The position numbers and the translations under genes are program-made. From Vespula vulgaris (lineage: Eukaryota; Arthropoda; Insecta; Hymenoptera; Vespidae): a stretch of DNA of 64,000 bases. Below are positions 12,127 to 24,509 of this stretch, piece after piece (position 1 is the stretch's first letter; every line of letters starts with the position of its first letter). The notes beneath the pieces were generated by a model, which saw only the letters and a program-made list of their open reading frames with translations, was not told the DNA's origin and searched no databases. The stretch spans positions 468,501 through 532,500 of the forward strand of contig NC_066600.1 of assembly GCF_905475345.1 (NCBI RefSeq), in the 5' to 3' direction.

Positions 12127-12297
12127 GTAAGTAATTCGAATCAATTTATTTTTGAGATAAAATAGAAAAGATGTTTTTCTTCCAACTTGATATTTGAGTC
12201 TCGCATTTATAACGAACGTATAGAATTACTAATAACATTACTATCACATTATTTAAAAATTATCTCATCCGTAATTAATTAATTTGTGTCGTTTAGG

Positions 12298-12698
12298 GAT
12301 CGACTAGTGTCAAGACTCTTCGCCAGTGTGTCGTGCGATATACTGTATGTGTTTTATGTACTGTGTAATTATACACTGTGGCTAGATACTGTAATTATAT
12401 ACTGTAACTGTGACGAAAATGCTACTAGCAACAGTGACAAAAAACTGATGTCGTTAAGAAACAGTTTTGAACAGTTTGAAAAACAGTCCGAAAAACAGTT
12501 GTATGCATAACAAATGTGTGCATAAAAAATATGTGCATGAAAAATGAAAACTTTAGTGGGATGAACTTCTATTTGCATATCGTTAATAAAATTAAACGAT
12601 GCCGAAGTCTTCCTCAAGAGAGAACGAAATTATCATCATGAGAAGAAAGAAGAAGATACTGTTCCTGCCGATTCAAGCTATTGGTTCCACCATCTAAT
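12298..12698 (+). mobile_element. Exon-like mariner HTH unit 2
   Basis: Same landmarks as unit 1: TTTAG acceptor, GGATCGA...GTGTCAAGA start, ACAGTTTTGAAC (HTH2 remnant), an ATCATCATGAGAAGAAAGAAGAAG stretch, and a GTAAGTAATTCG donor. The HTH frame is more degraded. A short ACTGT(G)TAATTATA local repeat is inserted at 12355-12410. Confidence 0.45.
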
Positions 12699-12866
12699 GT
12701 AAGTAATTCGAAAAAATTTATTTTTGAGATAAAATACGAAGAACGTTTTTCGATCAACTTAATATTTAAATCTCGCATTTAACGAACGTATAAAATTACT
12801 AATAACATTACTATCACATTATTTAAAAATTAGATTATACGTAATTAATTGATTTGTGACATTTAG

Positions 12867-13190
12867 GGATCGAGGCAGTGTCAAGATTCTTCGCATGTGT
12901 TTTCGTCAAGTGTTTCGATACCGTAGTTGTGATCAGACTTTATAATATTAGCGACGCGGCTTTATAATATAACGAACAGTTTTGAACGTTTTCGAAAAAA
13001 TGTCGGATGTGCCGTGTGATTAATAAGGAAAAGTATAATTGAACTTTTATTCGCAAATCGTAAATAAAATTAAACGATACCGATACCTCAAACGGCGCAT
13101 CATGAACAATAATGTGAGAACGAGATCATCATGAGAAGAAAGATGACGCAACCGTCGCTGCCGATTCGACTATTGATTACAACGTCTAAT
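12867..13190 (+). mobile_element. Exon-like mariner HTH unit 3
   Basis: Third unit with the ATTTAG acceptor, GGATCGAGGCAGTGTCAAGA opening and GTGAGTAATTCG donor. The introns after all three units share AATTTATTTTTGAGATAAAA-type sequence that also occurs near 1440, 17765 and 32700. Confidence 0.45.
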
Positions 13191-14230
13191 GTGAGTAATT
13201 CGAAACATTCTAGTAATTTATAAATTGCTAGAAATAAAATAAGAAGAATGTTTTCCCCTCAACTTAATATTTAACGAACGTATAGAATTACACGAAATAA
13301 CTTTAGTATCACATCATTTAAAAATTAGATTATGTTATTTATAATTAGATTATATCCGATAAAGCGCTATAATAATGATAATAATAAATACGCTTCACTC
13401 AGACTTTTAAGAAATGTTCTCAAATCTCTATGCTCAAGTAAAAAATCTAAAGCCGATTAGAGAAAATGAAGTATTAAGTCTATTTCTCATTTTTCATAAA
13501 AATTTTCAAGTCAATGAAATAATCCATGAATTTTATATTTATCAATTCTAAAACATTTAAATATCCTTCATTTTAAAACGTTGTAAACATTTAATAAAAG
13601 GAGCTTACATAAAACATCGATACTACACAGAAACAGACACAGCACAGATACAGACATTACACAAATTATACGCATTAAAAGAACATTTCTCGACTGCGAA
13701 ACATCGTACTGAGATAAATCGGATATAAGTAATATTAAGAAAGAAATGTATATAAACCTATCTGTAGACAATCTTTTCATTTAAAAAGAATTTCTTTTGC
13801 TTTTCCCCTTTTTTTTTAATTTCAATCAATCTCTTCTTAATTTTTCTGTAATTTAAATTTTTTTAATGTTTACATAAATGTAATGTGTAATATGTAATAT
13901 ACATATAGAAGTATTATACTTATAAATTAATAATTAAACGCAAACATATATACATATATATATATATATATATAAATACATCAATCTACTCAACCAAGAT
14001 ATATTCTACGATTTAATATATAAATTAATATATCAGACGTTTTCGAACAAATCATTTTTCTGAATTTTTACGTATAATTCAATGTGTTAATGATAAATTA
14101 ATGAATTAATTAATAATCTTAATAAATTAATTTATAATTTATAGAGAATAAAATTACTATTTAATAGAAATTTTTGATTGTATACTATTCTGTAAGCAAA
14201 AATTGCAAAAAATCCTGTATTATAATAGAA
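13191..14230. other. AT-rich spacer, no gene seen
   Basis: The first 130 bases are the intron-like repeat following unit 3. The rest is low-complexity AT-rich sequence with a (TA)n run at 13947-13972. The single minus-strand frame at 13568-13780 has no family likeness. Confidence 0.5.
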
Positions 14231-16008
14231 AAATGTTGTGACACTCCATACAGAGTATCTCAAATACTTCTACAACATTTCTAAAACATTCCGGGACTTA
14301 TACTCAAATTTAAACGCATCCAAAGATTCTAGATCAAATTTAAATTCGGATTATATGGAGGTCGTTTAAGCCTGCTAACAGTATTTTGATTTAAACGATT
14401 TTGCGCGACACGAGACGAGGCTTAGGATCACTACCACATTGAAATATCCAACTACTGTCCATAACAAACTTTGCGAAGAGCATCATGTCGGTTTTTAATA
14501 CTTCGATGTATTATTATTCTTCCATAATATTTTTAATTTGCGCCATGAACGGCTCAAGATCTTGACCAAAAATGGAAGCTTGGATCAAGATATTCTTACT
14601 TTTGTATTTTGTTGTTAGGATCTAACAAAGAATGTCCCGTCTCTTACTTTTGTGTAGCTAATACCCAACAAATTACGTCGCGATCAAATAATCTGAATTA
14701 GACGACACCATTAAATAGCACATTGAATTAACAATCAATTGACCTATGAGGGACTTCCTAAAGCAATTTTAAATCAATTTTTTTTTGTAAAGGTTTATGC
14801 CGCATAATCCGAAATTTTTAATTTTTTATTCAATAAAAGCCGCCGTAAAAATAAATTTTCAAATTGTCCAGTGTGTAATTAAACGCTTGAAAAATTCCAG
14901 AAAATTCCACGTAAAATTTAAAAAGAAAAAAAAAAAACGGAACAGTGGGCACCGTGGCGTAAAAAGAAGAATTATTATTATTCGGCAGAAGAATTATTCT
15001 TTCCGCCGAAGTACCAGACAAACGTAATCAGACAAATGTTCATGTTTTTATATTTTTGTGTACCTTAAATAAAAAGAATCATATTCAAGAAAATCTTAAA
15101 TATATTTTGAATATATGAGTAAAAGAATGGAAAGACCATAACGGCATTAAACGATAGGCCAACATTACCTGTTATTTGAAAATTACGAAATAATTTGCGT
15201 ATAATATTAGAACGCAATTTCTAGCCCGATGCCACTTAAATGAGTCATCAAAGTTCTTACGACGGAAAAAACATCTATCACACAAGATAAAAAATACAAT
15301 GTTTGTTGTTTACTTAATCGCAAAAGTATGCAATTTTGAAAGTTTGAAGGAAAAATGATGATTTATAGAAAATATATATGAACTTTGTTTAACATCTTTC
15401 GGATTATATGGAGAACGTGACGTTAGAACGGCACTAATTACAAAAAAAATTGATTGACTCGATTCGTATTTGCTCTAAGAAATCCAACATTGGTTAATTG
15501 ATTATTAATACAATGTGCTTTTTAATGATGTCCGCTAATTCAGATTATTCGGCCACGATGTAATTTGATGCGTACGAGCAACACAAAAGTAAAAGACTGG
15601 ACATTCTTTGTTAAATCTTAACAACAAAATACAAGAGTAAGAATATCTTGATCCTAGCATCCATTCTTGGTCAAGATGTTGAGCCGTTCATGGCGCAAAT
15701 TAAAAATATTATGGAAGAATTATTAATACATCGAAGTATTAAAAACCGACATGATGCTCTTCGCAAAGTTTGTTATGGACAGTAGTTGGATATTTCAATG
15801 TGGTAGTGATCCTAAGCCTCGTCTCGTGTCGCGCAAAATCGTTTAAATCAAAATACTGTTAGCAGGCTTAAACGACCTCCATATAATCCGAATTTAAATT
15901 TGATCTAGAATCTTTGGTAGCATTTAAACTTGAGTATTAATGACGGAAAGTTTTAGAAATATTGCAGAAATATTTAAGATACTCTATGCAGAGCGACACA
16001 ACATTTCG
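14231..16008. mobile_element. Tc1-like element inverted dimer (about 515-bp arms, 742-bp spacer)
   Basis: The left arm (14231-14745) is the inverted copy of the right arm (15488-16008). Each arm encodes, reading outward, the C-terminal catalytic part of a Tc1 transposase. In the right arm + strand this is WIFQCGSDPK, SSRVAQNRLNQNTV after a one-base frame shift, and PPYNPNLNLI-stop-NLW. The spacer 14797-15027 (+) carries an N-terminal DNA-binding-like part (QCVIKRLKNS, RIIIIRQKN). Both arms have TAG where the family has the catalytic Glu of the IENLW motif (TAG at 15906-15908 and 14331-14329), and the second catalytic Asp is also lost. The element is dead. Confidence 0.75.
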
Positions 16009-16107
16009 CAGATTATTACACAAAACCTTTTGAAATTTATGCTTAAAAAATTGCATACCTTTACATATTACATCAAATATTCAAAAGTAATTTATTATAT
16101 ATTAAAG

Positions 16108-16144
<37 letters not shown>

Positions 16145-17040
16145 TATTTATTAAACATTTAACTAATAACATTAATTTAAGAACGGAGAATTATATATAT
16201 ATATATTATATAAAATACATAAAAAAATATATGAACATTTAATAATATGAAAGATATTGTCAGTACGAACATGTCTGGATCTTCTTGATTTTCTACTGAC
16301 TCATGCCGAACTCATGAAAACGATATTCTATGCAAAGGATATTTTACTAAATAGTAATGTATTGTATCGTTTAGCCGATAAATTATATCAATATACGTTT
16401 TTTTTTTATAATTTTTGTAACATTTAAGTTTTTTGTGAAGGTTTTGCCAATTATATTTTTACTTCTTTCGAAATATATATCATGTTAAATGTCATGTAAT
16501 CTACTCATATAAATAATTTGTCGTCTTTCCCTCTATAAATCAATTATTTTAATATGAATACATTAAATTGATTGAAAAAAAATTTAAGAAAATCGTTTGT
16601 CTAAGTACATTTTTGTCTGGTAGTGTTTAGGTGTGTGTGTGTGTGTGTGTGTGTGTAGTGGGTCTTTCGATTTATTAAATATTTAAAAATGATTAAAATA
16701 TATATATACACAAAGAACATATATCGGGTTTTCATCTTTTTTAAATACTTATAAATTTTTAGCGTTTTGAATAATAATAGATAGCAAAATACGTACAAGC
16801 TAATAAATTAAGATATATAAATAAGCAAATTGTTATAAATACTAACATGTTATTTGATGTCGTATTGTTACTTGACTCTTCCTTCATTTTCACAGCGTGT
16901 ATCACGGAACGCGTGCAATGTATGAATTTCTGAAAAATTGTCACGAAACTCTGAAAAAATAATGAAAAGGATTATATTAGTTTAGGTATATGTAGGAAAA
17001 AATATTATATAAAAATAAAAATATTAAGTTAATTGTAAAG
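16009..17040. repeat. AT-rich spacer with (TA)n and (GT)n microsatellites
   Basis: (TA)n at 16108-16140 and 16192-16210, (GT)13 at 16630-16656. Nothing else recognised. Confidence 0.6.
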
Positions 17041-17282
17041 AAAATGGAAGGACTAGCTAAAATATTTCTCGTACTTATCTAATCATACTTATCTCATCCT
17101 AATTATCTAACATTTTGAATTAAATTTCACATTTTATTATAACATTTCTACATAACATATTTACTACTTATATTGAAACTTATACGAAACGTTTCTTGGT
17201 ATTACTCAAACATAAATAATCAAATTTGATAAAACTGCCGCGCTTTAAAAGGCGGCTTTTCATTGAATATTTTTGTAATTAT
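17041..17282. repeat. Partial copy of the 936-1195 sequence
   Basis: Matches 1000-1190 closely, including the GAAACGTTTCTTGGTATTA motif and the GCCGC...GGCGGC stem, but the rest of the exon-like block is absent. Confidence 0.7.
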
Positions 17283-17561
17283 AATGATATAGAATTTTGC
17301 AATAATTTTATATACGTATTTGTCAGTTACATAGTATTCAGTACAATAGTATTTGTGTATTTATTTCAGAATACGTGATATTCTTACTGCAGAAACGGAC
17401 AAATATATATTTGTAATGTTTTTGTTTATTGTTATTTGCATTTGTATTTATCTTCATTTAGTTGTATGCACCTATTATATTATTTATCTTTATCTTTTAC
17501 TACGATCTTAAATATTTTTATAAAATAAAAATTAACGTTGCGTATATATTCTATAGATAGA

Positions 17562-17592
<31 letters not shown>

Positions 17593-18284
17593 TTAGTGAT
17601 ACGTAGTTTGTTATAAATAATTAAACGTTATAATAATAATAAATATATCTTAATAAACTTTACTAAAACTTTTAATAAATACTGAAATTTATATTTTCGT
17701 GTAAAAACAGTTAATTATAATTAATAAAAAAGAAGTATATAGTAGAAGAATATAGTAATATAGTATAATGAAACAATTTATATTTGAGTTAAAACACCAA
17801 GAAACGTTTTTCTATTAACGAATCACTATTAACATTACTACAAATCAATTAGAATTACTATTAACATTACTACAAATTATGTTATGTTACACAAATTATA
17901 TATGAGGATGACAAATTATATTAACTACAAATTGAGTGATACGTAGTTTGTTATAAATAAATAAACGTTATAACAATAATAAATATATCTTAATAAACTT
18001 TACTAAAACTTTTAATAAATACTGAAATTTATATTTTCGTGTAAAAACATTAAAACTAATTAGAAAACAACTCGCATTATAAGATTGCCATGTATATTTA
18101 ACCAATATTTTTAAGTTAATGAGTCATATTAAAAAAGTCAAATTAAAAATATTCAAAAATGAATTATATTAAAAAAGTCATATTAAAAATATTCAAACAT
18201 TTTTTTACATTTTAAAGAGAACCAAATATTTACTACGAGTTGCGATCATAAATTTAATAAAACATACGTATCACATACTACACA

Positions 18285-18334
<50 letters not shown>

Positions 18335-18965
18335 ATACACGTTACAAATATTATTATATATATTATGTGATTATTATTATTATTTTTTTTTTAATTTATT
18401 TTTTCATTCTTTTATTATTTTATACTATTTCATTTTCTTTTTTTCGTTTTACTTCTTTATTTGGTTTGTTTTTTATTTCACACATCATTTTTACCAATGA
18501 ATTATGTATATAAATATGTAATGATAAAAATAAGGTTTTTGATATCATTATGTTATATTATTGAGACCAATTATATGTATTAAAATAAACTCTTTTAATA
18601 ATATATATATATATATTTAAATAAAATTAATTATATATTAATATATATATATATATTCTATCTATAGAATATATACGCAACGTTAATTTTTATTTTATGA
18701 AAATATTTAAGATCGAAGTAAAAGATAAAGATAAATAATATAATAGGTGCAGACAACTAAATGAAGATAAATACAAATACAAATAACAATAAACAAAAAC
18801 ATTACAAATATATATTTGTCCGTTTCTGCAGTAAGAATATCACGTATTCTGAAATAAATAAACGAATTACTATAATTCGAATAAATATATAAATTACTAT
18901 TGTACTGAATACTATGTAACTGACAAATACGTATGTAAAATTATTGCAAAATTCTATATCATTAT
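17283..18965. repeat. Inverted repeat, about 300-bp arms
   Basis: Arms 17283-17580 and 18638-18965 are near-perfect reverse complements. Between them lies a direct repeat (17600-17705 and 17935-18045, both starting GTGATACGTAGTTTGTTATA), a 45-bp tandem near 18125-18200, and a 45-base (TA)n at 18288-18332. The high arm identity suggests a recent inverted duplication. No terminal-repeat or transposase evidence. Confidence 0.8.
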
Positions 18966-19233
18966 AAATTACACTTTCTGAAATATGGCTTAAAATAATA
19001 ATAAAAGACTATATAACTTTCTGTAGCGTATTGCATGTACCGTAATATATCGTAATATTGTAGAGAAAATTGCGTAAAACAGTGTATTCCGATGTATGTC
19101 TATAACACAACTTACATATACGTGTATACAACTATACAATTATAGCACATTGTATGAAAAAAGAAAAATTTATGAAAATAAATGTTTGTGTATGCTATTA
19201 AATGTCATGAAGTTCACATATGATTTATCTTAC
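18966..19233. repeat. Single copy of the 160-bp-array segment, block B
   Basis: Collinear with 2331-2588 and with one unit of the array at 38.04-41.69 kb. Ends at the conserved minus-strand donor. Confidence 0.65.
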
Positions 19234-19600
19234 CTTGAGGATGACTTGAAAAATTGATCGCTTCTTGGGTCCTTCGGATGTTGTTACGGACCTGAAGTTC
19301 TCGTTTGGAGGTCGAGGAATTGAGAAAAACTTGTTTTGATGTCGTCAGAACGTGCAACTATGGTTAGGACGTGCAGCAGCCGTATAGTTAACCAGCTCGC
19401 ACGGAGCGATAGTACTTTCTTTCACGGAGTACGGTAAGATTCAAATATAAAATAAATCCCGGTTTCTCTTCCATCTATCTGTCCGGATCTCATCCTCCCT
19501 TATGAAACGAGCATGCGCCATTTAGAGCCCCCACTTTTTAGTTTCCCCCACGTACTCATATATCGTGGCTGGTACAGCCCCGGTAATCCGAACGAAATGT
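19234..19600 (-). promoter_or_regulatory. Conserved promoter-like segment plus first-exon-like sequence, copy B
   Basis: Exon-like end at 19234 before GTAAGATAA. GCATGCGC at 19511-19518 is flanked by GAG and CATTTA, then CCCCCACTTTTTAG and GTACAGCCCCGGTAATCC. Matches 2589-2960 and 41700-42100. Confidence 0.45.
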
Positions 19601-22600
19601 TACGAATATACACGAATGGACAGGTTACGGATCAATACTTGTAGCAGGAAATATTTCTTTGAATTTACCTCTCTCCTCCTCTCCGATCTTTTGTCCTCTT
19701 TCCTCTCTATCATTTTCCATTTTATATATCCTTTAATATCTTTTTAATCATTTCGCTTTTTAAGAACCGATTTTTGTCGATTTTTTTTTTTCTTTTGTGG
19801 GAGGGAATTTTTTTAATCGTTTATATTTTTTATTTTTTATGAAGGGAAGGTTGATATTAATTAAAAAGAACAGAATTTAAAAGACTTTATTTGGGAAGAT
19901 GACGTTTGTCATTTTATGGTGGGAAAGGTATATTTCTGTATTATTTACAACAACTTATGCTATAGACAATGCTGATAGGTTGATCGAATAACAATAGTTA
20001 GGAAAAAGTATAACAGTAAAGTTATTATCCTAAGTGATAAGTAAAGTAAATATTGACGAAGCGTTACATCGTCTGTGTGTGTGTGTGTGTGTTTCGAGGA
20101 CTTAAGTCTTTCGGACGTTGCAATCTCGAATATTATATTAAATAATATAATAAAATTACTACTTCGTACGGTTGTATATAATAAAAAATAAGCGATTACG
20201 GAAATGTAATTATATTTTCCTGTGTGGTTTAAGACGTAAAGTAAGAATTATTAGATAGCTCAAATTAAAGTTATATATCCTTTTCTAAAGTTCTTTGAAG
20301 AGTTAACAGATTTTCAGCAAAATGTAGACTTCTCTACGAGAGGATTAAATTAGTGACTTGATAAATCCCTCTCGGAGAAGAGTCAAATGGATAATTGAGT
20401 AATGTCGGTACACATACTCATAATTGAATCGTACAGCTAACCACATCACCCAATATTACGCCATGATCTGTTGAGAGGAAAGCAAAAGAAAAAAAAAAAA
20501 AAGAAAAAAAACCTTTTATATCTGAAGTTGTTATTCCGTAAAGAGGGATTTATACACACACCTACGCTCTCATACGCCAACGTAATCCCTCGCACGCCCG
20601 CGTATATATCCCCGCTACTTGACCCTCTACATAAGCACGTACTCGAGTGCAGACGGACGCAACTCGAAAAGGTAATAATAAAACGTTTAATACCAGGATA
20701 ATCAACGATACGTACGAGGAAGCATACATTTTCATTAAATCCCTATCGAAGGGTATTAACAAAGGAATGCGCGCACGGTTGCAAATTAATATCGATATTC
20801 GTACATTTTTGAATAACGTATGTTGGATACTACGCAGTATTATTTAAAATTCATCTCGTGAATATTATACAGAATTGGAAACATCGAATTCAAAATTTCT
20901 TCTACTTTTAATTAGGTCGAATTATTTAATAGCAATTAGTTGAAATTGATGAAACGACGATGACGCAGAGATGTAAATGTGAAATTAATATATTTCGTTT
21001 TATGTGTTCAAACGTATTGGGTCATATCGGACTTCTAAAGCGTATGAGCCAATATCATTATCTTCACAAACGATAAATCCTTGACCGTTCCTGCAGGTTT
21101 AATCACTTCGGAAGTTAAATCTCCCTTAGTCCCGTTTTGATTTTTTCCGAAGTTATTCCTAAGCCCATGATTAAAGCCTCCTCGCTCGTAATCGTCCCTA
21201 TTCGTGATATTATTTCCTGTTACTTCCATGTTAGTATTACTGTTGTTCTCGATCATCCAATTTCGTATTTAGCACACATCGACTTGGCTATTTTCGAATT
21301 CAGATCGAGATTCGCTAAATCAAGACGCATCTCAGACATCGATATCCTTTTAACTTGAATTAAATTTATCTCTGGAATCATTGTTGCCGAGAAAAGAGCT
21401 AACGTAGATTGATCCTCATGGACTTCCAATCCTTACCCTCGTCTTCGACTTCTTCTTCTTCTTCTACTTCTTTCAAACTCGTTCAAATTATCATTAGTCC
21501 GATATCCAAGAAAACTCTCAGCATTATGATTGATCTTTATTTTCTCCTCTCGAGTAGGCGAACTTTCGAGGGTGGAAAAAGTAGACTGACACGAAGAAGA
21601 TTCCTCGATGAAATATTCTTTTGTACAAAGAAATATTCCTTTGTTAGAGGAAACATTCTACCTTTATTCAAATTCTACACGCGACATCGGACGGCCCTTT
21701 GACAATCTATCTGACCCCAATCGATTATATCCTATATCTAAAGCTCCCTTTTGATCCTCTGAAGAAAGAATTCAGTCCTCTCGTTCTACCAATAAACCTT
21801 GGTAAAACTACACCAGATTAGATTCGTTGTATCGGAGTATACTATATCATATCAGAATACGTAGTTATTCCAATTACAAATTTTATCTTCTATTTCTTCC
21901 AATTTAATCTCGATCACGTAATGAACACGGAAACGAGTCGCTTTACAGTCGTTTAAAAACGAGAGCTTTAAAAAGGAGAGAAAATGCTTTGTCTTTCAAT
22001 CCAGCAAGTTCATTTATAATATCCCGAAAAGCTCGTGGAAAATTTGTGGAAATCGTCGATAATCCGCGATAATAAAATACTGCGGACCGTTACTATAGTA
22101 ACTCAATATGTTCTCTCCGCCGCATAAGGTAAATACATATTCTCCCTTTTTTCTTTCGTTTACATCGAGCTGGATCAAAGGCACGTATCACCGCCGATGA
22201 ACTGTAACAAAAAAATAAAATTTTAAACCGTTTTAAACGATAACCCTCGACAGTTGGAAAATAAAATATATGACATTCCACTGGGTTGCTCGTGGTAGAT
22301 GAAAAATATGTTTTTCACGAAGGATTATTCGCCAGAACGATTTTCTTACAAATATAACAGCCGATATAGAGGAACGATGTTTAGCGATGAATAACAATAA
22401 AAAACATGAATATTTCCCGGCTCAATTGATTCGTACGTGATATGAATTTTATTTTGGTAAAAAACAAATCGGAGAAATAAATATTTTTTACATGAAAAAC
22501 ATATCCGATCAACAACACCAGTTTGACAACAACTATCGGGAACCAAAAATACACCTACGTGATATTTTTATTACGAGAACGGATCAACAGAATATCGATG

Positions 22601-23455
22601 TTTTTTTGAATTATTATTCCTTGGCAGAGAGCAAACGGTAAACAATGGTGCAGATTTGTTTGCGACGATATTCATTTATGCAACGTGGATTATTTCGTGT
22701 TTAGAGAAAAAGAAAGTAATATCTCGAATTCAAAGGGATTAAACGAGAAATTCATTTCTCGCGATCCATGCTTTACCCTTTCAGTCTTTTTTGACCTTTC
22801 GACCATGTAATAGGAAACGCTGATTGACTTGCGTAAAGCGTATCGAAATGAAATACGCAAAAGAGAGAAAAATGGATTAATGGGAAAAAAGAAAAAAAAA
22901 TACCGAAAAATGTTCTCCAATTCCATGCCTTTCGGTACTGCGTAATAACGAACGTAAAAAATTTAAAAAAGAAAGAAAAACGACGAAAAATGTTATCTGA
23001 TTCTACATCTTTCGGTACTGCGTAGTAACGAAGGCAAAAAGAAATATAACGAAAAATTTTCTCTGATTTCATATCTCTCGGTTCTGCGTAATGAAGAAAG
23101 AGAGATGTTTGTTAATTTAAATAATACGAAAAAAAGAAAAAAGAGAAAAAAAAGAAAAAAAAGAAAAAAGGAAAATAAGGTAACATTACGAGCGAAAGCT
23201 TCATGCAATATGCTCGACTGTTAAGCGTATAAGTACAACTTCCCAGATACGTATTCTATAACGAATTTTACAAAGGGAATTATAGCATATTAGACAATGA
23301 AGACTAATCTAATGGCAGGAAAGAGGAAGACCTTAGAACTAATTGAACTGGCATCTCAAATGCCGTAAGATCTTAATTGGGTCTTAATTGCCTAATTCAT
23401 TTGAATAGTTAGAGAGGAAGCATGCACAAAGCAAATTACAAATTTCAGAGAGATT
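19601..23455. repeat. Conserved non-coding part of duplicated block B
   Basis: Collinear with 2961-6117 and 42100-45600. Includes the possible acidic-tail exon remnant at 21420-21620 and a local triplication at about 22905-23105 of a 60-75 bp unit containing CTTTCGGTACTGCGTA, which is single in block A. Long Phe/Lys-rich frames here come from A- and T-rich tracts and are not considered coding. Confidence 0.6.
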
Positions 23456-24500
23456 AGTTCCTACTTGGCACAAATCGATAAATCAAATCTTAAATTCTCA
23501 TATACGTAATTGGGATGCACGTTGAACTTCGTCGGAAGGTACTCCTATTTCTCGGTTTTCTGCTGCAAAACGATCTCACCTGCAAAAAGATGATCATTAT
23601 AAAAATTAACGTTGTATTTTTATATCATCCGAGTAGAATTAAAATATAATGTAATACTTATTATGCTGTCCGTATATATCAAGTAACGACCTATTTTCCC
23701 AGGCAGCGCTAGCTTTTGTAATTTGGTTTTACGCATCTGTAAACAAATCAGATCGTTTCATAATACGGAATAGCAAATAACATAAATATGGGCGTTGACG
23801 TGCATAATAACATTGCAGCTGTCAATTGAGACGATAGCATTATCACGGAAATAATGCAACCGATGATTTGTATAGAATTTCTGAAGCATGGCGACATGTA
23901 CATATGTGTGCGTGTGTATTGAATGTACTTTCGAAATCCCGAATATCACTCGTTAATTGGCTCGATAGTCCTCCTTTATCGATTTTTATCATACGAGAAG
24001 GTGTCCGAATAGAAACGAACGTAAAAAGTGCTTGCGAGATCTAAACTCTATTACGATTCGAAAGAACAAAGAACGAACCACCCTCTATCTCTGCTGGAAA
24101 TCAATTCGATATAAAATCTACGTCCTCGTGTAACATAAATACGTGTGGACGTAATAGCATTTCCTTTATCTCGGGCCATTTCAATCGTCAATACCTATAT
24201 TGTATTACCACCATTCTCTACAAATAAAAAATATATTCGATGTAGTGGTACAAAAAGCAGTGACCTGAATGTGAATCTAAGCGATTGAAGCGAACGCATC
24301 GGGTCAGTTAACATCGATCGTTAAGCCAATCAACTAAAATTTGTATTATATAATAAATTACGTTACTAATTAATATCTAATTATTAATAAATTCTCTATC
24401 TACGTTGATTATATAATTGTATCGAATTATATTTTTGCTCCAATTATTTTCGGCTCTGTAGACGATAAAAAGAAGTAATTTGTATTCTGGAAAATGTGCC
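23456..24500 (-). pseudogene. ABCB8 fragment, exons 5(part)-4-3 and intron 2, copy B
   Basis: Exon 5 first part at 23456-23582, exon 4 at about 23668-24030, exon 3 at about 24117-24222, intron 2 to about 24490. It has the same content and breakpoints as copy A but separate point changes and indels, including a GTGCGTGTGT insertion in exon 4. It lacks exons 1-2 and the whole nucleotide-binding domain. Dead. Confidence 0.85.
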
Positions 24501-24509
24501 GAGTACATA

